Shown: positions 1-7,456 of the stretch, piece after piece
Layout: each line of letters starts with the position of its first letter
Numbering within the stretch: the stretch's first letter is position 1
Source: Streptosporangium oxazolinicum
GTDB taxonomy: Bacteria; Actinomycetota; Actinomycetes; Streptosporangiales; Streptosporangiaceae
Length of the DNA: 64,000 nt
Assembly (NCBI RefSeq): GCF_039537505.1
Contig: NZ_BAABAQ010000009.1
Span: 124,001 to 188,000 of the forward strand
Direction: 5' to 3'
Notes under the pieces: model-generated
Databases searched by the model: none
The model's input: the letters and a program-made list of their open reading frames with translations, nothing else
Told to the model about the DNA's origin: nothing
Program-made: the position numbers and the translations under genes

Positions 1-755
1 GCTGTGTCGGCTACCTCAAGAGTTGCGCGATCAATCCAGCGAGAAAGCAGGCTGAAGGCAGCGATGGATTCCAGCGCTTCTTGCTCCTCAACGTCGTGAT
101 CGTCGTCAGCTAGATGTGCTACTGGATTGCGTACTGCCGAAAATAGGCCGCATCCAAATTGAATGGCCCCTACCTGTACACTTTTGAAGTGGTCTGGGTC
201 CTCCTTGGAAGCGAGGCGCAGTCGAGGGCGGTTAACTTCAGGGTCCTCAATGCTGAAGGCCTGCTGTACCGCCTTGCCTTCTGACACGTCATGACGCCCC
301 AGCTTCTTTCTTAACCGTGAATTTACATTGGTAGCTGCTGCATGAATAGCTGCCCGGTAGTTTCCGCTCTCCCAATGCGGACGGGCGGCGTCCCACACCC
401 ATGGGTGAAGGGACTCTGCGGATATTGTCGGACCACGATTATCGTCACCGATGTTCGCGGCAATCTCTTCGGAGCGTTGGACGAGTGGGATCAACTCGTT
501 TAATAGCTCGCGAAGCTCCTTCACTTGTACCGCGAATGATCGGTCCATGGAGAAATTAAACTGCTCGGAGGGGAAAGCGGCGAGAATTGCCTGTCGAACG
601 ACCGATGCTTGGCGTCGCACGTCTTCTTCGGTCGCGGCGAACCGGTAGATCGGCTGTTTGCTTCTTTCGCCTCTAGTCTCGTCGGTCTTCACGCGTTCAG
701 ATATTTTGAGGAAACGGTCCCACTCCGCGAGTACCCACTCATAGTTGATTGGCAT
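1..755 (-). CDS. TIGR02391 family protein (HEPN-like), C-terminus cut by window edge
   Basis: The reading frame stays open from an ATG at 755 to the left edge, giving 251 visible residues without a stop. The C-terminal half carries the TIGR02391 signature, with SLHPWVWDAARPHW at about 116-128, GNYRAAIHAAATNVNSRLRK at 131-150 and RNPVAH at 209-214. The last motif fits the HEPN RxxxxH active-site pattern. Members of this family are often found among abortive-infection and restriction loci. Two consecutive ATG codons occur; the second (755) sits 6 bases after GGAGG at 762-766 and is preferred. The gene lies 119 bp downstream of an ApeA-like gene on the same strand, and its codon use is clearly less GC-rich than most of the window. 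Role as an RNase or toxin in phage defence is inferred from family and context. Confidence 0.8.
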   Translation of the reverse strand, partial: MPINYEWVLAEWDRFLKISERVKTDETRGERSKQPIYRFAATEEDVRRQASVVRQAILAAFPSEQFNFSMDRSFAVQVKELRELLNELIPLVQRSEEIAANIGDDNRGPTISAESLHPWVWDAARPHWESGNYRAAIHAAATNVNSRLRKKLGRHDVSEGKAVQQAFSIEDPEVNRPRLRLASKEDPDHFKSVQVGAIQFGCGLFSAVRNPVAHLADDDHDVEEQEALESIAAFSLLSRWIDRATLEVADT

Positions 756-874
756 CATCGTCCTCCGCCTCATCGTGGGCAGCAATCTATCGGTGCCTTC
801 GGCAGAGTGCGAGTGAGTTCTCTGTGCCAGCGCTCTTGATCCTTGCCGAAGTGACACGGCTCCTGCTTTGCAGA

Positions 875-2428
875 TCAGTCCTCAAGTGTGCTGCTCGCCG
901 CAAGATGCTCAGTCGGCGGGCATGTGGGTTGGACCACGTAGATTGCGGGAAGCCACTGGCGAGCCTGTCTAAGCAGGGCACGATAGGGCTCATAGTTCTC
1001 GATTCGCTCCCTGAGTTTTGCAGGCTCCACTCCGGTCTGCAGTAGCAAAGCGGCGGCGAGGACCCAGTAGAGCGTTCTCAAGAGGATCACCTGCTCCTGC
1101 CATTCCTTGTCATCAGGCGCGTCGTCCCGACGTGGAGCCTGGTGAGCGAAGCCGTTGCGGACGGCCTTGATGCGATCCTCCCAACCTTTTGTGGTGTCAA
1201 GCTTCTGTTCTTCCTGGCTTGCGACCATTAGCCCAGCCGCTTGGGGGATCGCTTCGCGAGTGAGATTCGTGAGGTAGCGCAGCCTCTCGATGTAGGAGGG
1301 CGCATCGATGTGCATGAGCGCCTCGCTGACGCGCTCCTTCAGCTCTTCGGAAACCGCCTCCTTCGCTTGTTTCCTGGCCCTGTCCTTTTGGCCGCGGGTC
1401 ATTACTTGAGCCTTCGGCTGGAGTCGACGATGCAGCCCTTCTGCGGCGATGGTCATCTCAAGGAGCTGGCTCGGCAGAGGACGCTCGTGAGCGCTGATCG
1501 TCTCCGTCACGAGGGCCGGAATCGGGGATAGGTCCGCCGCGACCTCCAGCCATCTCGCTAGGTGATCAAGCGTGAGTCGATCACGAGCGAGAAAGACCTG
1601 GTACGCGTGAAGCAGATCGCCGCTGTCCTCCCGAAGCTGTGGATGCTGAACATCCACCCATTCCTTGTTCTCGTCCCGGAAGAGCTTCAGGTCGACAGGC
1701 GGGCAAGGGACCCCAATTGCCATAGTGAGAAGTTCGGTCATCGGTGTGACAAATCGCCGCCACCACTCGTCCACGGTGAGTCCAGCAGGTTCGTTAAGTC
1801 GCAACTCGACCGAGCGCTTGAACCCAGCTCCAAGGACTGTCGGTTCCTGGAGGTTGACCACCTCGTCAAGGACAAGTTCCCTACCGCCTGCCATTACGGC
1901 GGATGCTTGTTCGTGTTTTTCGTAGCGAGCGGTGATCTGGCTCCAGTCCTCCGCGAGCTCCATCGCGATGCCCGGCAGGTTCGCCCACGAGTCGAGGTGT
2001 TTTACTCGAATCCGTGCCATGGTGAAGGTAGCGTCAGCGCCCACTTGGTGTGGTCCTACGAGAACGTACTCGGCTCGAAACCGCTGCTCGCCTGGGTCAC
2101 GGACCACACCACCAATGATTTCTGAACGCCCGGCGGTGACGGCACCGACGAGAGTGACCCTCCCGGAGGGATTGCGGATCATCCCGTGGATGACGAGGCT
2201 GTCGCTTGCCTGACCGTCGTCAGTCGGAACCATCGTCGAGAACGGAGTGCCGTCCGCGGAGATGGATCGGGACACTTCTCGCATGGACGGCGTGAGGGGG
2301 TCCGCGAGTATGAGCAAGGGCCAACGACTCGAAAGATCGAGCCAGCCGCCCACGGTCTTCTCGGGAGCATCGGGCAGCCAGAAACGGCCGGAACGCCGGG
2401 TTTTCTCGTCTTGAGCCACGTATGTCAC
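875..2428 (-). CDS. ApeA-like anti-phage HEPN protein
   Basis: This 517-residue protein has a beta-rich N-terminal half of about 300 residues, beginning with RFWLPDAPEKTVGGWLDL at about 15-32, and an alpha-helical C-terminal half ending with RNGFAH at 424-429. The N-terminal layout matches the ApeA N-terminal domain, and the RxxxxH motif matches HEPN ribonucleases. ApeA is a described single-gene abortive-infection defence protein thought to cut RNA after phage sensing. The GTG start at 2428 is the first in frame after an upstream TAG. The pairing with a second HEPN-like gene downstream, the lower GC content and the nearby tRNA fragment suggest a transferred defence patch. A divergent HEPN protein with another trigger is the main alternative. 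Confidence 0.75.
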   Translation of the reverse strand: MTYVAQDEKTRRSGRFWLPDAPEKTVGGWLDLSSRWPLLILADPLTPSMREVSRSISADGTPFSTMVPTDDGQASDSLVIHGMIRNPSGRVTLVGAVTAGRSEIIGGVVRDPGEQRFRAEYVLVGPHQVGADATFTMARIRVKHLDSWANLPGIAMELAEDWSQITARYEKHEQASAVMAGGRELVLDEVVNLQEPTVLGAGFKRSVELRLNEPAGLTVDEWWRRFVTPMTELLTMAIGVPCPPVDLKLFRDENKEWVDVQHPQLREDSGDLLHAYQVFLARDRLTLDHLARWLEVAADLSPIPALVTETISAHERPLPSQLLEMTIAAEGLHRRLQPKAQVMTRGQKDRARKQAKEAVSEELKERVSEALMHIDAPSYIERLRYLTNLTREAIPQAAGLMVASQEEQKLDTTKGWEDRIKAVRNGFAHQAPRRDDAPDDKEWQEQVILLRTLYWVLAAALLLQTGVEPAKLRERIENYEPYRALLRQARQWLPAIYVVQPTCPPTEHLAASSTLED

Positions 2429-2843
2429 GGTACTGTCGCATGGTCGCTAGGACATCCCATTTCTCTACTCCTACAAAGAGCAATCGGAGTAACCGTCTGG
2501 CGTGTCTCGGCCGAGAGTGGGTCAGGATCAGGGAGGGTCTGAACTATGGCCCAAGCTGTCGGCGGCAAGACCGCCTCCTGGCTATACGTCCGGCAACCGA
2601 GCGGCGTAAGGCATCGCTATTGGGGTCATCGCGGTCGTGTAGCACTCCACTGAGAGCCACAGCCCTTGCTTGGACGCGGATGATGCCCCCAGACGGGGCC
2701 GACGGCTTCACATGTACCAAGCGCTGGGATCTTCGACGCTCTGAGGACGGATAAGTGATCCGGATCCGACACGGAATCTGGGCACGTATTTGGCACAGCC
2801 AGCCGCAGACGTTCGCCGACAGCCGCACACCACCACACACACC
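2429..2843. other. Intergenic stretch upstream of ApeA-like gene
   Basis: About 415 bases between the ApeA-like start and the tRNA-linked hairpin hold no recognisable gene except a possible 35-codon reading frame (listed separately). The sequence is AT-richer than the rest of the window. Several short frames on both strands show no family signature. It probably contains the minus-strand promoter of the two HEPN genes and debris from integration events. Confidence 0.4.
2545..2652 (+). CDS. Possible 35-aa small protein
   Basis: An ATG at 2545 follows GGAGGG at 2532-2537 with 7-base spacing, a better ribosome site than most genes here have. The frame encodes 35 residues starting MAQAVGGKTASWLYVRQ and ending in a basic, aromatic stretch. 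It is divergent from the ApeA-like gene. No family is recognised. It could be a real small defence-associated peptide or a chance frame; support rests only on the ribosome site. Confidence 0.2.
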
Positions 2844-2887
2844 AAGAGGGCCCCTGACCGGCGTTACCGCTGGTCAGGGGCCCTCTT
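2844..2887 (-). terminator. 16-bp perfect hairpin downstream of tRNA-Arg fragment
   Basis: Arms at 2844-2859 and 2872-2887 are perfectly complementary over 16 bp with a 12-base loop. The hairpin begins 18 bases beyond the 3' end of the tRNA fragment in the minus direction, the usual place for a tRNA terminator. It suggests that the fragment keeps the original downstream flank of a tRNA gene. Confidence 0.75.
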
Positions 2888-2904
2888 ACGCTGCTCGCGA
2901 GACG

Positions 2905-2951
2905 TGCACCCTGCAGGATTCGAACCTGCGACCGTCGGATTAGAAGTCCGA
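2905..2951 (-). other. 3' half of tRNA-Arg(UCU) gene, probable attachment-site remnant
   Basis: Read on the minus strand, the sequence has an anticodon stem-loop (stem TCGGA/TCCGA, loop CTTCTAA, anticodon UCU), a variable loop, a T arm (GCAGG, TTCGAAT, CCTGC), the 3' acceptor strand AGGGTGC and discriminator A. No matching 5' acceptor strand or D arm is found in the adjoining bases, so the gene is only a 3' half. Integrating elements commonly recombine within exactly this anticodon-to-3'-end segment and leave such a half behind. Because the missing 5' part would lie at higher coordinates, the inserted DNA would be the side with the preQ0 operon. The intact tRNA is not in the window. Confidence 0.75.
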
Positions 2952-4379
2952 TTATCTGCCCGCCGCAGGTCGTAGCCTGTCCGAGATGCGCTCGCGCAAC
3001 GACGCTATCGCCGGAGTCTTCTCGTACGGCTCGCTCTCGCGCATGACGTCACGCAGCCGGTTGGTGACCCGGACCGACATCAGGGTGGAGGTCAGCTCAA
3101 GCGCGCTGGTCGCCGTCGCGGCCGCGGTTTCCGGTTCGCCGATCGCGAGGTGCACCCGGCACAGGCCGATCGCGTCGAAAGCCCGGCTGCGGACTCGTTC
3201 CGGTGGACGTAGCGCTACGGCGGACTCCAGTAGCCCGATTGCCGGAACAACGTGCTGTGGGTGTTCCAGGGCGCGGGCGAGGAACAGGTGAACCTCGCCC
3301 AGGGTGCTCGCCAGCTCGGAGGTGTCCAGGTAGGAGACGAATCCAGGTTCCTCGCCGATGTTCCCTGCGCTGGAGAAGGCGTCGTGGGTGTGGCCGATGG
3401 ACCGGAGGGTTTCCCTGTCGCGCCGGAGCATGGCGTTGAAGCGGCCTTCCAGTGCGTACAGTCCGGCTCTGATCCGGGGAGTCGCCGTCTCGCGGGAGCC
3501 GTACAGGGCGAGCGTCACGAATTCCAGGGCGGCCTCGGGCTGGCCAATGTAGCCGTAGACCCGGGCGAGGCACTGAAGCAGGTGAGCCGCCAGGTTGCGG
3601 TCGCCCGACTCCTTCGCGGCCTGGACGGCCAGGACCAGGTAGCGAATGGCGTCCTCGCAGGCGCCCGCGTCGTGTGACATCCAGCCGGCCATGCCGCTCA
3701 GGTCGGCGACGGTTGAGAAAAGCGCACGACTGACCTGCTCGCTGTATGTCCCGTTGGCCAGCAAACCGTTGGCCCAGGAGAGTTGCCCGATGACGGCGCC
3801 GCGCGACATGCCTCCGCCGTGGGCGTTGTCCAGCTGCCGGAAAACCTCGGTCACCGCCTGGACGCGGTTCACATCGGCCAGTCCCAGGGCTCCACCGGAA
3901 TCAGGAGACGCGCTGTGCAGCGAGGAGGGGCTGTTGTGAACCCAGGGTTGGAGATGGGTGAGTAGTTCCTCCGGAGAGATGTCGTAGGCGACGACCTCGG
4001 GAGCCGAGGTCGCGTCTCGCAGCATGTCCGTGCGGGACAGGCGGCGGATGGCCTCGACGGTGGCGGCCGGGCCATGTGGAATCCGGTCTCCCGCCTCATC
4101 GTCGAGAGGGTTCGCCATTCCCAGGTCGCCGGGGGAGAGGCGGGCGCCCGTCCGTTCGGAAAGGACCCGCGCCAGGATGGTCGGTACCGGTTCCCTGGGT
4201 TGCTCGCCGTCGACCAGCCAGCGCCGCACACGGCTCCCGTCGGGAGCGACATGGTTGTGCCCGTCGGCGTGCGCGCGGCGAGTGACCTCCTGGGCCAGAG
4301 CGTGCTTGCTGTATCCCGAAAGCTCGAACCAGTGCCGCAACCGCTCGTTCGGCCCGTTGGTACTCCGCTCGGTGGCCAT
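2952..4379 (-). CDS. TPR-type transcriptional regulator with N-terminal HTH-like region
   Basis: This protein of about 475 residues has an N-terminal helix-turn-helix-like segment (SGYSKHALAQEVTRRAH, about 21-37) and a RVRRWLVDGEQPREP stretch, then a long all-helical region with repeated Ala/Leu-rich helices typical of TPR sensor domains (for example LAAHLLQCLARVYGYIG). Such regulators are abundant in actinomycetes and often control neighbouring biosynthetic genes. The ATG at 4379 is preferred over the adjacent GTG because it leaves better spacing from GAGGAGGA. The gene is divergent from queC across a 328-bp region with a direct repeat. Its TAA stop directly abuts the tRNA-Arg fragment. A similar regulator lies at 17101-18444, so the two bracket the operon. 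Ligand and targets are unknown. Confidence 0.75.
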   Translation of the reverse strand: MATERSTNGPNERLRHWFELSGYSKHALAQEVTRRAHADGHNHVAPDGSRVRRWLVDGEQPREPVPTILARVLSERTGARLSPGDLGMANPLDDEAGDRIPHGPAATVEAIRRLSRTDMLRDATSAPEVVAYDISPEELLTHLQPWVHNSPSSLHSASPDSGGALGLADVNRVQAVTEVFRQLDNAHGGGMSRGAVIGQLSWANGLLANGTYSEQVSRALFSTVADLSGMAGWMSHDAGACEDAIRYLVLAVQAAKESGDRNLAAHLLQCLARVYGYIGQPEAALEFVTLALYGSRETATPRIRAGLYALEGRFNAMLRRDRETLRSIGHTHDAFSSAGNIGEEPGFVSYLDTSELASTLGEVHLFLARALEHPQHVVPAIGLLESAVALRPPERVRSRAFDAIGLCRVHLAIGEPETAAATATSALELTSTLMSVRVTNRLRDVMRESEPYEKTPAIASLRERISDRLRPAAGR

Positions 4380-4382
4380 CAC

Positions 4383-4707
4383 TCCTCCTCGGCTCTCGTA
4401 CCGCGCCGCCCTCTCCGACGACAGAGGCGGCAGAGGCGATAGATCGGACGATAGATCGTGGGCGGCGATCCGTCAGCCGCGCCGCGCTTTCGCCGGGGCG
4501 TCCGCCGCCCGCGCGCTGCCCGGTCCCCCGGACGGCCCGCTGGCTAAACGCTTCCGGAACGCTGTCCCGCGCCCGCTTCCTCCGCTCCGGCGCCCCGCGT
4601 TCTCCTGAAGACGCGCGATTGGGCGGACATCAACCCGCCCACCCTGACCGTACGGCGACCGCCGTCACGGCCCCGGCCGCACACTGCGGTGATCTGGGAG
4701 GAGCGCC
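4383..4707. promoter_or_regulatory. Divergent control region between regulator and queC
   Basis: This gene-free stretch separates the TPR regulator from the preQ0 operon and must carry both promoters. A direct repeat CGATAGATCG occurs at 4437-4446 and 4449-4458 (12-base period), close to one helical turn, and is a candidate operator for the divergent regulator. I looked for a preQ1/preQ0 riboswitch-like pseudoknot with an A-rich tail before queC and saw none. The queC ribosome site GGGAGGAG lies just before its ATG. Confidence 0.5.
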
Positions 4708-5412
4708 ATGGAAAGTGGCGACGACATTCTCGTCATAGCCTCAGGTGGTCTGGACAGCACGGCGCTGGCCTATCATCTGCTCGATCAAGGACACCGGCTC
4801 CGGCTGGTCTCCTTCGACTACGGTCAGCGCCACCGGGTGGAGTTGCGTGCCGCCGCCCGGATCGCCGACGAGATCAACATCCCTCACGAGGTGGTCGACC
4901 TCGTATCCGTCGGACGCCTGCTGTCCGGGTCGGCCCTGACCGATCCTGAGGTCGCCGTTCCCGATGGTCACTACACGGACCTCAGCATGAGGTCGACCAT
5001 CGTTCCCAACAGGAACGCCATCATGACGGCGGTCGCGGTCGGCATCGCCTCGGCGAGCGGCTGCGAGTGCGTCGCCCTTGGCGTGCATGCCGGAGATCAC
5101 GCGATCTACCCGGACTGTCGGCCCGCCTTTGTCGACCTGGCCGACCGGCTCGCGCGGACGGCCACCGAGGACACGGAATCGCCGATCAGGGTGATCGCTC
5201 CGTTCGTGACATGGACGAAGCGGCAGATCGTTGCCCGAGGCGCGTCGCTCGGTGTGCCTTTCGCGATGACCTGGTCCTGTTACCGAGGCGGTGAGAGGCA
5301 TTGCGGTTCCTGCGGCACCTGCATCGAGCGGCGCGAGGCGTTCGAGCTGGCGAGTGTGCCCGATCCGACGGCCTACGGCGCGATCGCATCGTCGACCTCC
5401 AAGGGACGGTGA
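4708..5412 (+). CDS. queC: 7-cyano-7-deazaguanine (preQ0) synthase
   Basis: QueC converts 7-carboxy-7-deazaguanine to preQ0 using ATP and ammonia. The 234-residue protein has the PP-loop SGGLDST at 12-18 and a zinc site formed by C191, C199, C202 and C205 (the CGSCGTC cluster), both diagnostic. Length fits the family. GGGAGGAG precedes the ATG. It is the first gene of a 15-gene run in which nearly every junction is overlapping, with queD two bases downstream. Together with queD, queE and folE in the same operon it completes the route from GTP to preQ0, a precursor of queuosine, archaeosine, Dpd DNA modifications and antibiotics such as toyocamycin. The cytoplasmic role is well supported; the end product is not known. 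Confidence 0.95.
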   Translation: MESGDDILVIASGGLDSTALAYHLLDQGHRLRLVSFDYGQRHRVELRAAARIADEINIPHEVVDLVSVGRLLSGSALTDPEVAVPDGHYTDLSMRSTIVPNRNAIMTAVAVGIASASGCECVALGVHAGDHAIYPDCRPAFVDLADRLARTATEDTESPIRVIAPFVTWTKRQIVARGASLGVPFAMTWSCYRGGERHCGSCGTCIERREAFELASVPDPTAYGAIASSTSKGR

Positions 5413-5414
5413 CC

Positions 5415-5795
5415 ATGGGGTCGTTCGAGATCACCAAGCGGTTCCGGTTCGAGGCGGCCCATCGCCTGGACGGGCTGCCCGAAGGGCATCCATGTGGCCG
5501 ATTGCACGGGCACTCGTACCGGGTGGACGTAAAACTCACCGCTGACAGGCTGATCAGCCCCGGCTTCGTCACTGACTTCGCCGACCTGGCCCCGGTCCAG
5601 AAATATCTGGACACCGCGCTCGACCACCGGCTGCTGAACGACGTCCTCGACATCGAACCCACCTCGGAGAACCTCGCCCGGCATCTGGCCGAATGGTTCC
5701 TCGACAACCTTCAGGCCGGTCTGCCCGGACGGCTGCTGGCGGTCACGGTCTCGGAGACCGAGACGAGTTCGGCCGAATATCGGGTGGAGCCGTGA
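5415..5795 (+). CDS. queD: 6-carboxy-5,6,7,8-tetrahydropterin synthase
   Basis: QueD converts dihydroneopterin triphosphate to 6-carboxytetrahydropterin, step two of preQ0 synthesis. The 126-residue sequence shows the PTPS-like fold signature: RFEAAHRL with zinc ligand H16, catalytic C27, then LHGHSY with H31 and H33, and a downstream DHRLLND. The ATG at 5415 is chosen over upstream in-frame starts because it lies two bases after the queC stop and gives the normal family length. The 3' end overlaps queE by 4 bp (GTGA). A fragment of a second queD-like gene occurs at about 30036-30092. Confidence 0.95.
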   Translation: MGSFEITKRFRFEAAHRLDGLPEGHPCGRLHGHSYRVDVKLTADRLISPGFVTDFADLAPVQKYLDTALDHRLLNDVLDIEPTSENLARHLAEWFLDNLQAGLPGRLLAVTVSETETSSAEYRVEP

Positions 5796-6490
5796 CGAGC
5801 GAGGCATCTCTTCTGGTCGCCGAGACCTTCGGGCCGACCCTGCAGGGTGAGGGGCCGAGCTGTGGCCGGCAGGCCGTCTTCATCCGTCTCTCCCGCTGCA
5901 ATCTCAGGTGTTCCTTCTGCGACACCCCCTACACCTGGGACTGGAGCCGCTACGACCCGCGCGCCGAGGCCCGGACCATGACGGTTTCTGCTCTGACGGC
6001 CTGGGCGCTCGGCCTGTCGCCTCGCCTGGTCGTCATCACCGGAGGAGAGCCCCTGCTTCAGCAGGCCGGTCTGATCCCGCTGGTCACCGAGCTGATCGCG
6101 GCGGACCGACGGGTGGAGATCGAAACGAACGGTACGGTCGTTCCCGACCCGGGGCTGGTCCGGAAGGGCGTTCAGTTCAATGTCTCACCCAAGCTCCGCA
6201 ACGCCGGAATGCCACATGATCGACGTCTGGTGCAGGACGCCCTGATCGCTTTCGCCGCGAGCGGCCAGGCCGTGTTCAAGTTCGTCGCCGAAAACCACGA
6301 CGACCTCGACGAAATAGCCGAGGCCGAGCGTCGCTACGGTCTGTCGCCCGTCTGGGTGATGCCGGAAGGAGCACGCGCCGACGTCGTACTGGACCGTGCG
6401 CTGAAGCTCGCGGACGAGGTTGTCGCCCACGGATGGCATCTGACCCTCCGCCTGCAGGTACTCCTCTGGGAGGCGGCTCGTGGCCACTGA
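5792..6490 (+). CDS. queE: 7-carboxy-7-deazaguanine synthase (radical SAM)
   Basis: QueE rearranges 6-carboxytetrahydropterin to 7-carboxy-7-deazaguanine using a 4Fe-4S cluster and SAM. The GTG start at 5792 overlaps the queD stop by 4 bp and gives 232 residues, the usual length. The radical SAM motif CxxxCxxC is CNLRCSFC at 36-43, followed by ITGGEPLLQQ and VEIETNGT, both QueE hallmarks. The N-terminal ETFGPTLQGEGPSCG loop is also typical. It sits between queD and a DUF6884-like gene, overlapping the latter by 11 bp. Confidence 0.94.
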   Translation: MTSEASLLVAETFGPTLQGEGPSCGRQAVFIRLSRCNLRCSFCDTPYTWDWSRYDPRAEARTMTVSALTAWALGLSPRLVVITGGEPLLQQAGLIPLVTELIAADRRVEIETNGTVVPDPGLVRKGVQFNVSPKLRNAGMPHDRRLVQDALIAFAASGQAVFKFVAENHDDLDEIAEAERRYGLSPVWVMPEGARADVVLDRALKLADEVVAHGWHLTLRLQVLLWEAARGH

Positions 6491-6905
6491 CGGCACCGCG
6501 GACGAGCTGATCATCGTCGGCTGCTCCCGTCGCAAGCTCGACACCGCGACCCCGGTCGCCGCGCTGGAGCTCTATCTGGGCTGTTGTTTCCCGCAGTTGC
6601 GCGGGCGGATCGCGAGCAGCCCTCGTCACCGAGTCCGCGTCCTGATCCTCTCCGCGCTGCACGGCCTCATCACCGCCGACACCCCGCTCCTGCCGTACGA
6701 CGTACGGATGACCCCGGAGAGGGCAACCGAGCTGCGGGCCGCGTGCACGGCGGTGCTCGCGGACATACCGCGCTCGGAGACGCTGCTCCTGATGGAGCAC
6801 GGTTATAGCCGGGCCCTGCCCGACCGCGCCGGTCGCCTCATCGCCGACCCGGTGGGCTCCTGGCCTGAGGTCGCCACGGTGCTGGACTCGTGGGGGTGGC
6901 CGTGA
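6480..6905 (+). CDS. DUF6884-like protein
   Basis: This 141-residue protein has IIVGCSRRK at 11-19, LSALHGLI near 60 and LLPYDVRMTPE shortly after, the pattern of the DUF6884 family (CSxxK, then LSAxHGL and PYD). Its biochemical function is not established. Some distant relatives of this fold occur in enzymes acting on bases or nucleosides, so a base-handling role would fit its place between queE and a phosphoribosyltransferase, but that is inference. It starts with GTG, overlapping queE by 11 bp, and ends in a GTGA overlap with the next gene. Confidence 0.65.
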   Translation: MATDGTADELIIVGCSRRKLDTATPVAALELYLGCCFPQLRGRIASSPRHRVRVLILSALHGLITADTPLLPYDVRMTPERATELRAACTAVLADIPRSETLLLMEHGYSRALPDRAGRLIADPVGSWPEVATVLDSWGWP

Positions 6906-7456
6906 CAACGGTGGACGAGCAGCAGAGGGTCTTCGAGCGTGAGCGGACATGGATCGTCTCCGACGAGACGTTCCTGGCCGCGGCCCACGCGATCGGCCGT
7001 CACGAACGACTCCGGCCAACGACGCTCATCGTCGGAATCGAACGAGGCGGTGTAAGACTCGCCCACCGCCTCGGGATTCTCCTCGATGTTCCGGCCCGCA
7101 TCGTCCGGGCCCAGCACAACACCGACGACACCGTCGGCCTCGCGGACACCGGCCGTGTCGTAGTGGATCCGATCGACCTCGGGACGGACTGTGATCCACG
7201 AAGGATCCTGCTCGTCGATGACATCTGCGGTTCGGGAGCCACGATGGACGCGGTCACCCGCGCCCTCGGTGCCGTCGTCACCGGTTCGATCAGAACCGCG
7301 GTCCTCTGCCGAAATCTGGGCGCTGCCCGAGATCCCGACCTCTGGATCTGGGACGTCGCCGACTGGGTCGTCTTCCCCTGGGAAACTCCGCCGCCGGATA
7401 TCCGGAGCGAGCGTCTTTCCCTCCCCGAGCGCCTTCAGACGAGGAAGGAACCATGA
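6902..7456 (+). CDS. Purine-type phosphoribosyltransferase
   Basis: Type I phosphoribosyltransferases join a base to PRPP with release of pyrophosphate. The 184-residue protein carries the PRPP-binding loop RILLVDDICGSGATM at 101-115 and an upstream TLIVGIERGGVRLAHRL strand-loop typical of hypoxanthine/xanthine phosphoribosyltransferases. The GTG at 6902 overlaps the preceding stop (GTGA) and is preferred to an in-frame GTG 12 bases upstream. In toyocamycin-type pathways an enzyme of this class adds ribose 5-phosphate to preQ0 or an earlier deazapurine; the same role is inferred here. It overlaps the glycosyltransferase gene by 4 bp. Confidence 0.88.
   Translation: MTTVDEQQRVFERERTWIVSDETFLAAAHAIGRHERLRPTTLIVGIERGGVRLAHRLGILLDVPARIVRAQHNTDDTVGLADTGRVVVDPIDLGTDCDPRRILLVDDICGSGATMDAVTRALGAVVTGSIRTAVLCRNLGAARDPDLWIWDVADWVVFPWETPPPDIRSERLSLPERLQTRKEP

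Noticed and set aside
4383..4707. preQ1/preQ0 riboswitch before queC
   Set aside because: No compact pseudoknot hairpin with A-rich tail next to the ribosome site was found; control seems to be by the divergent regulator.
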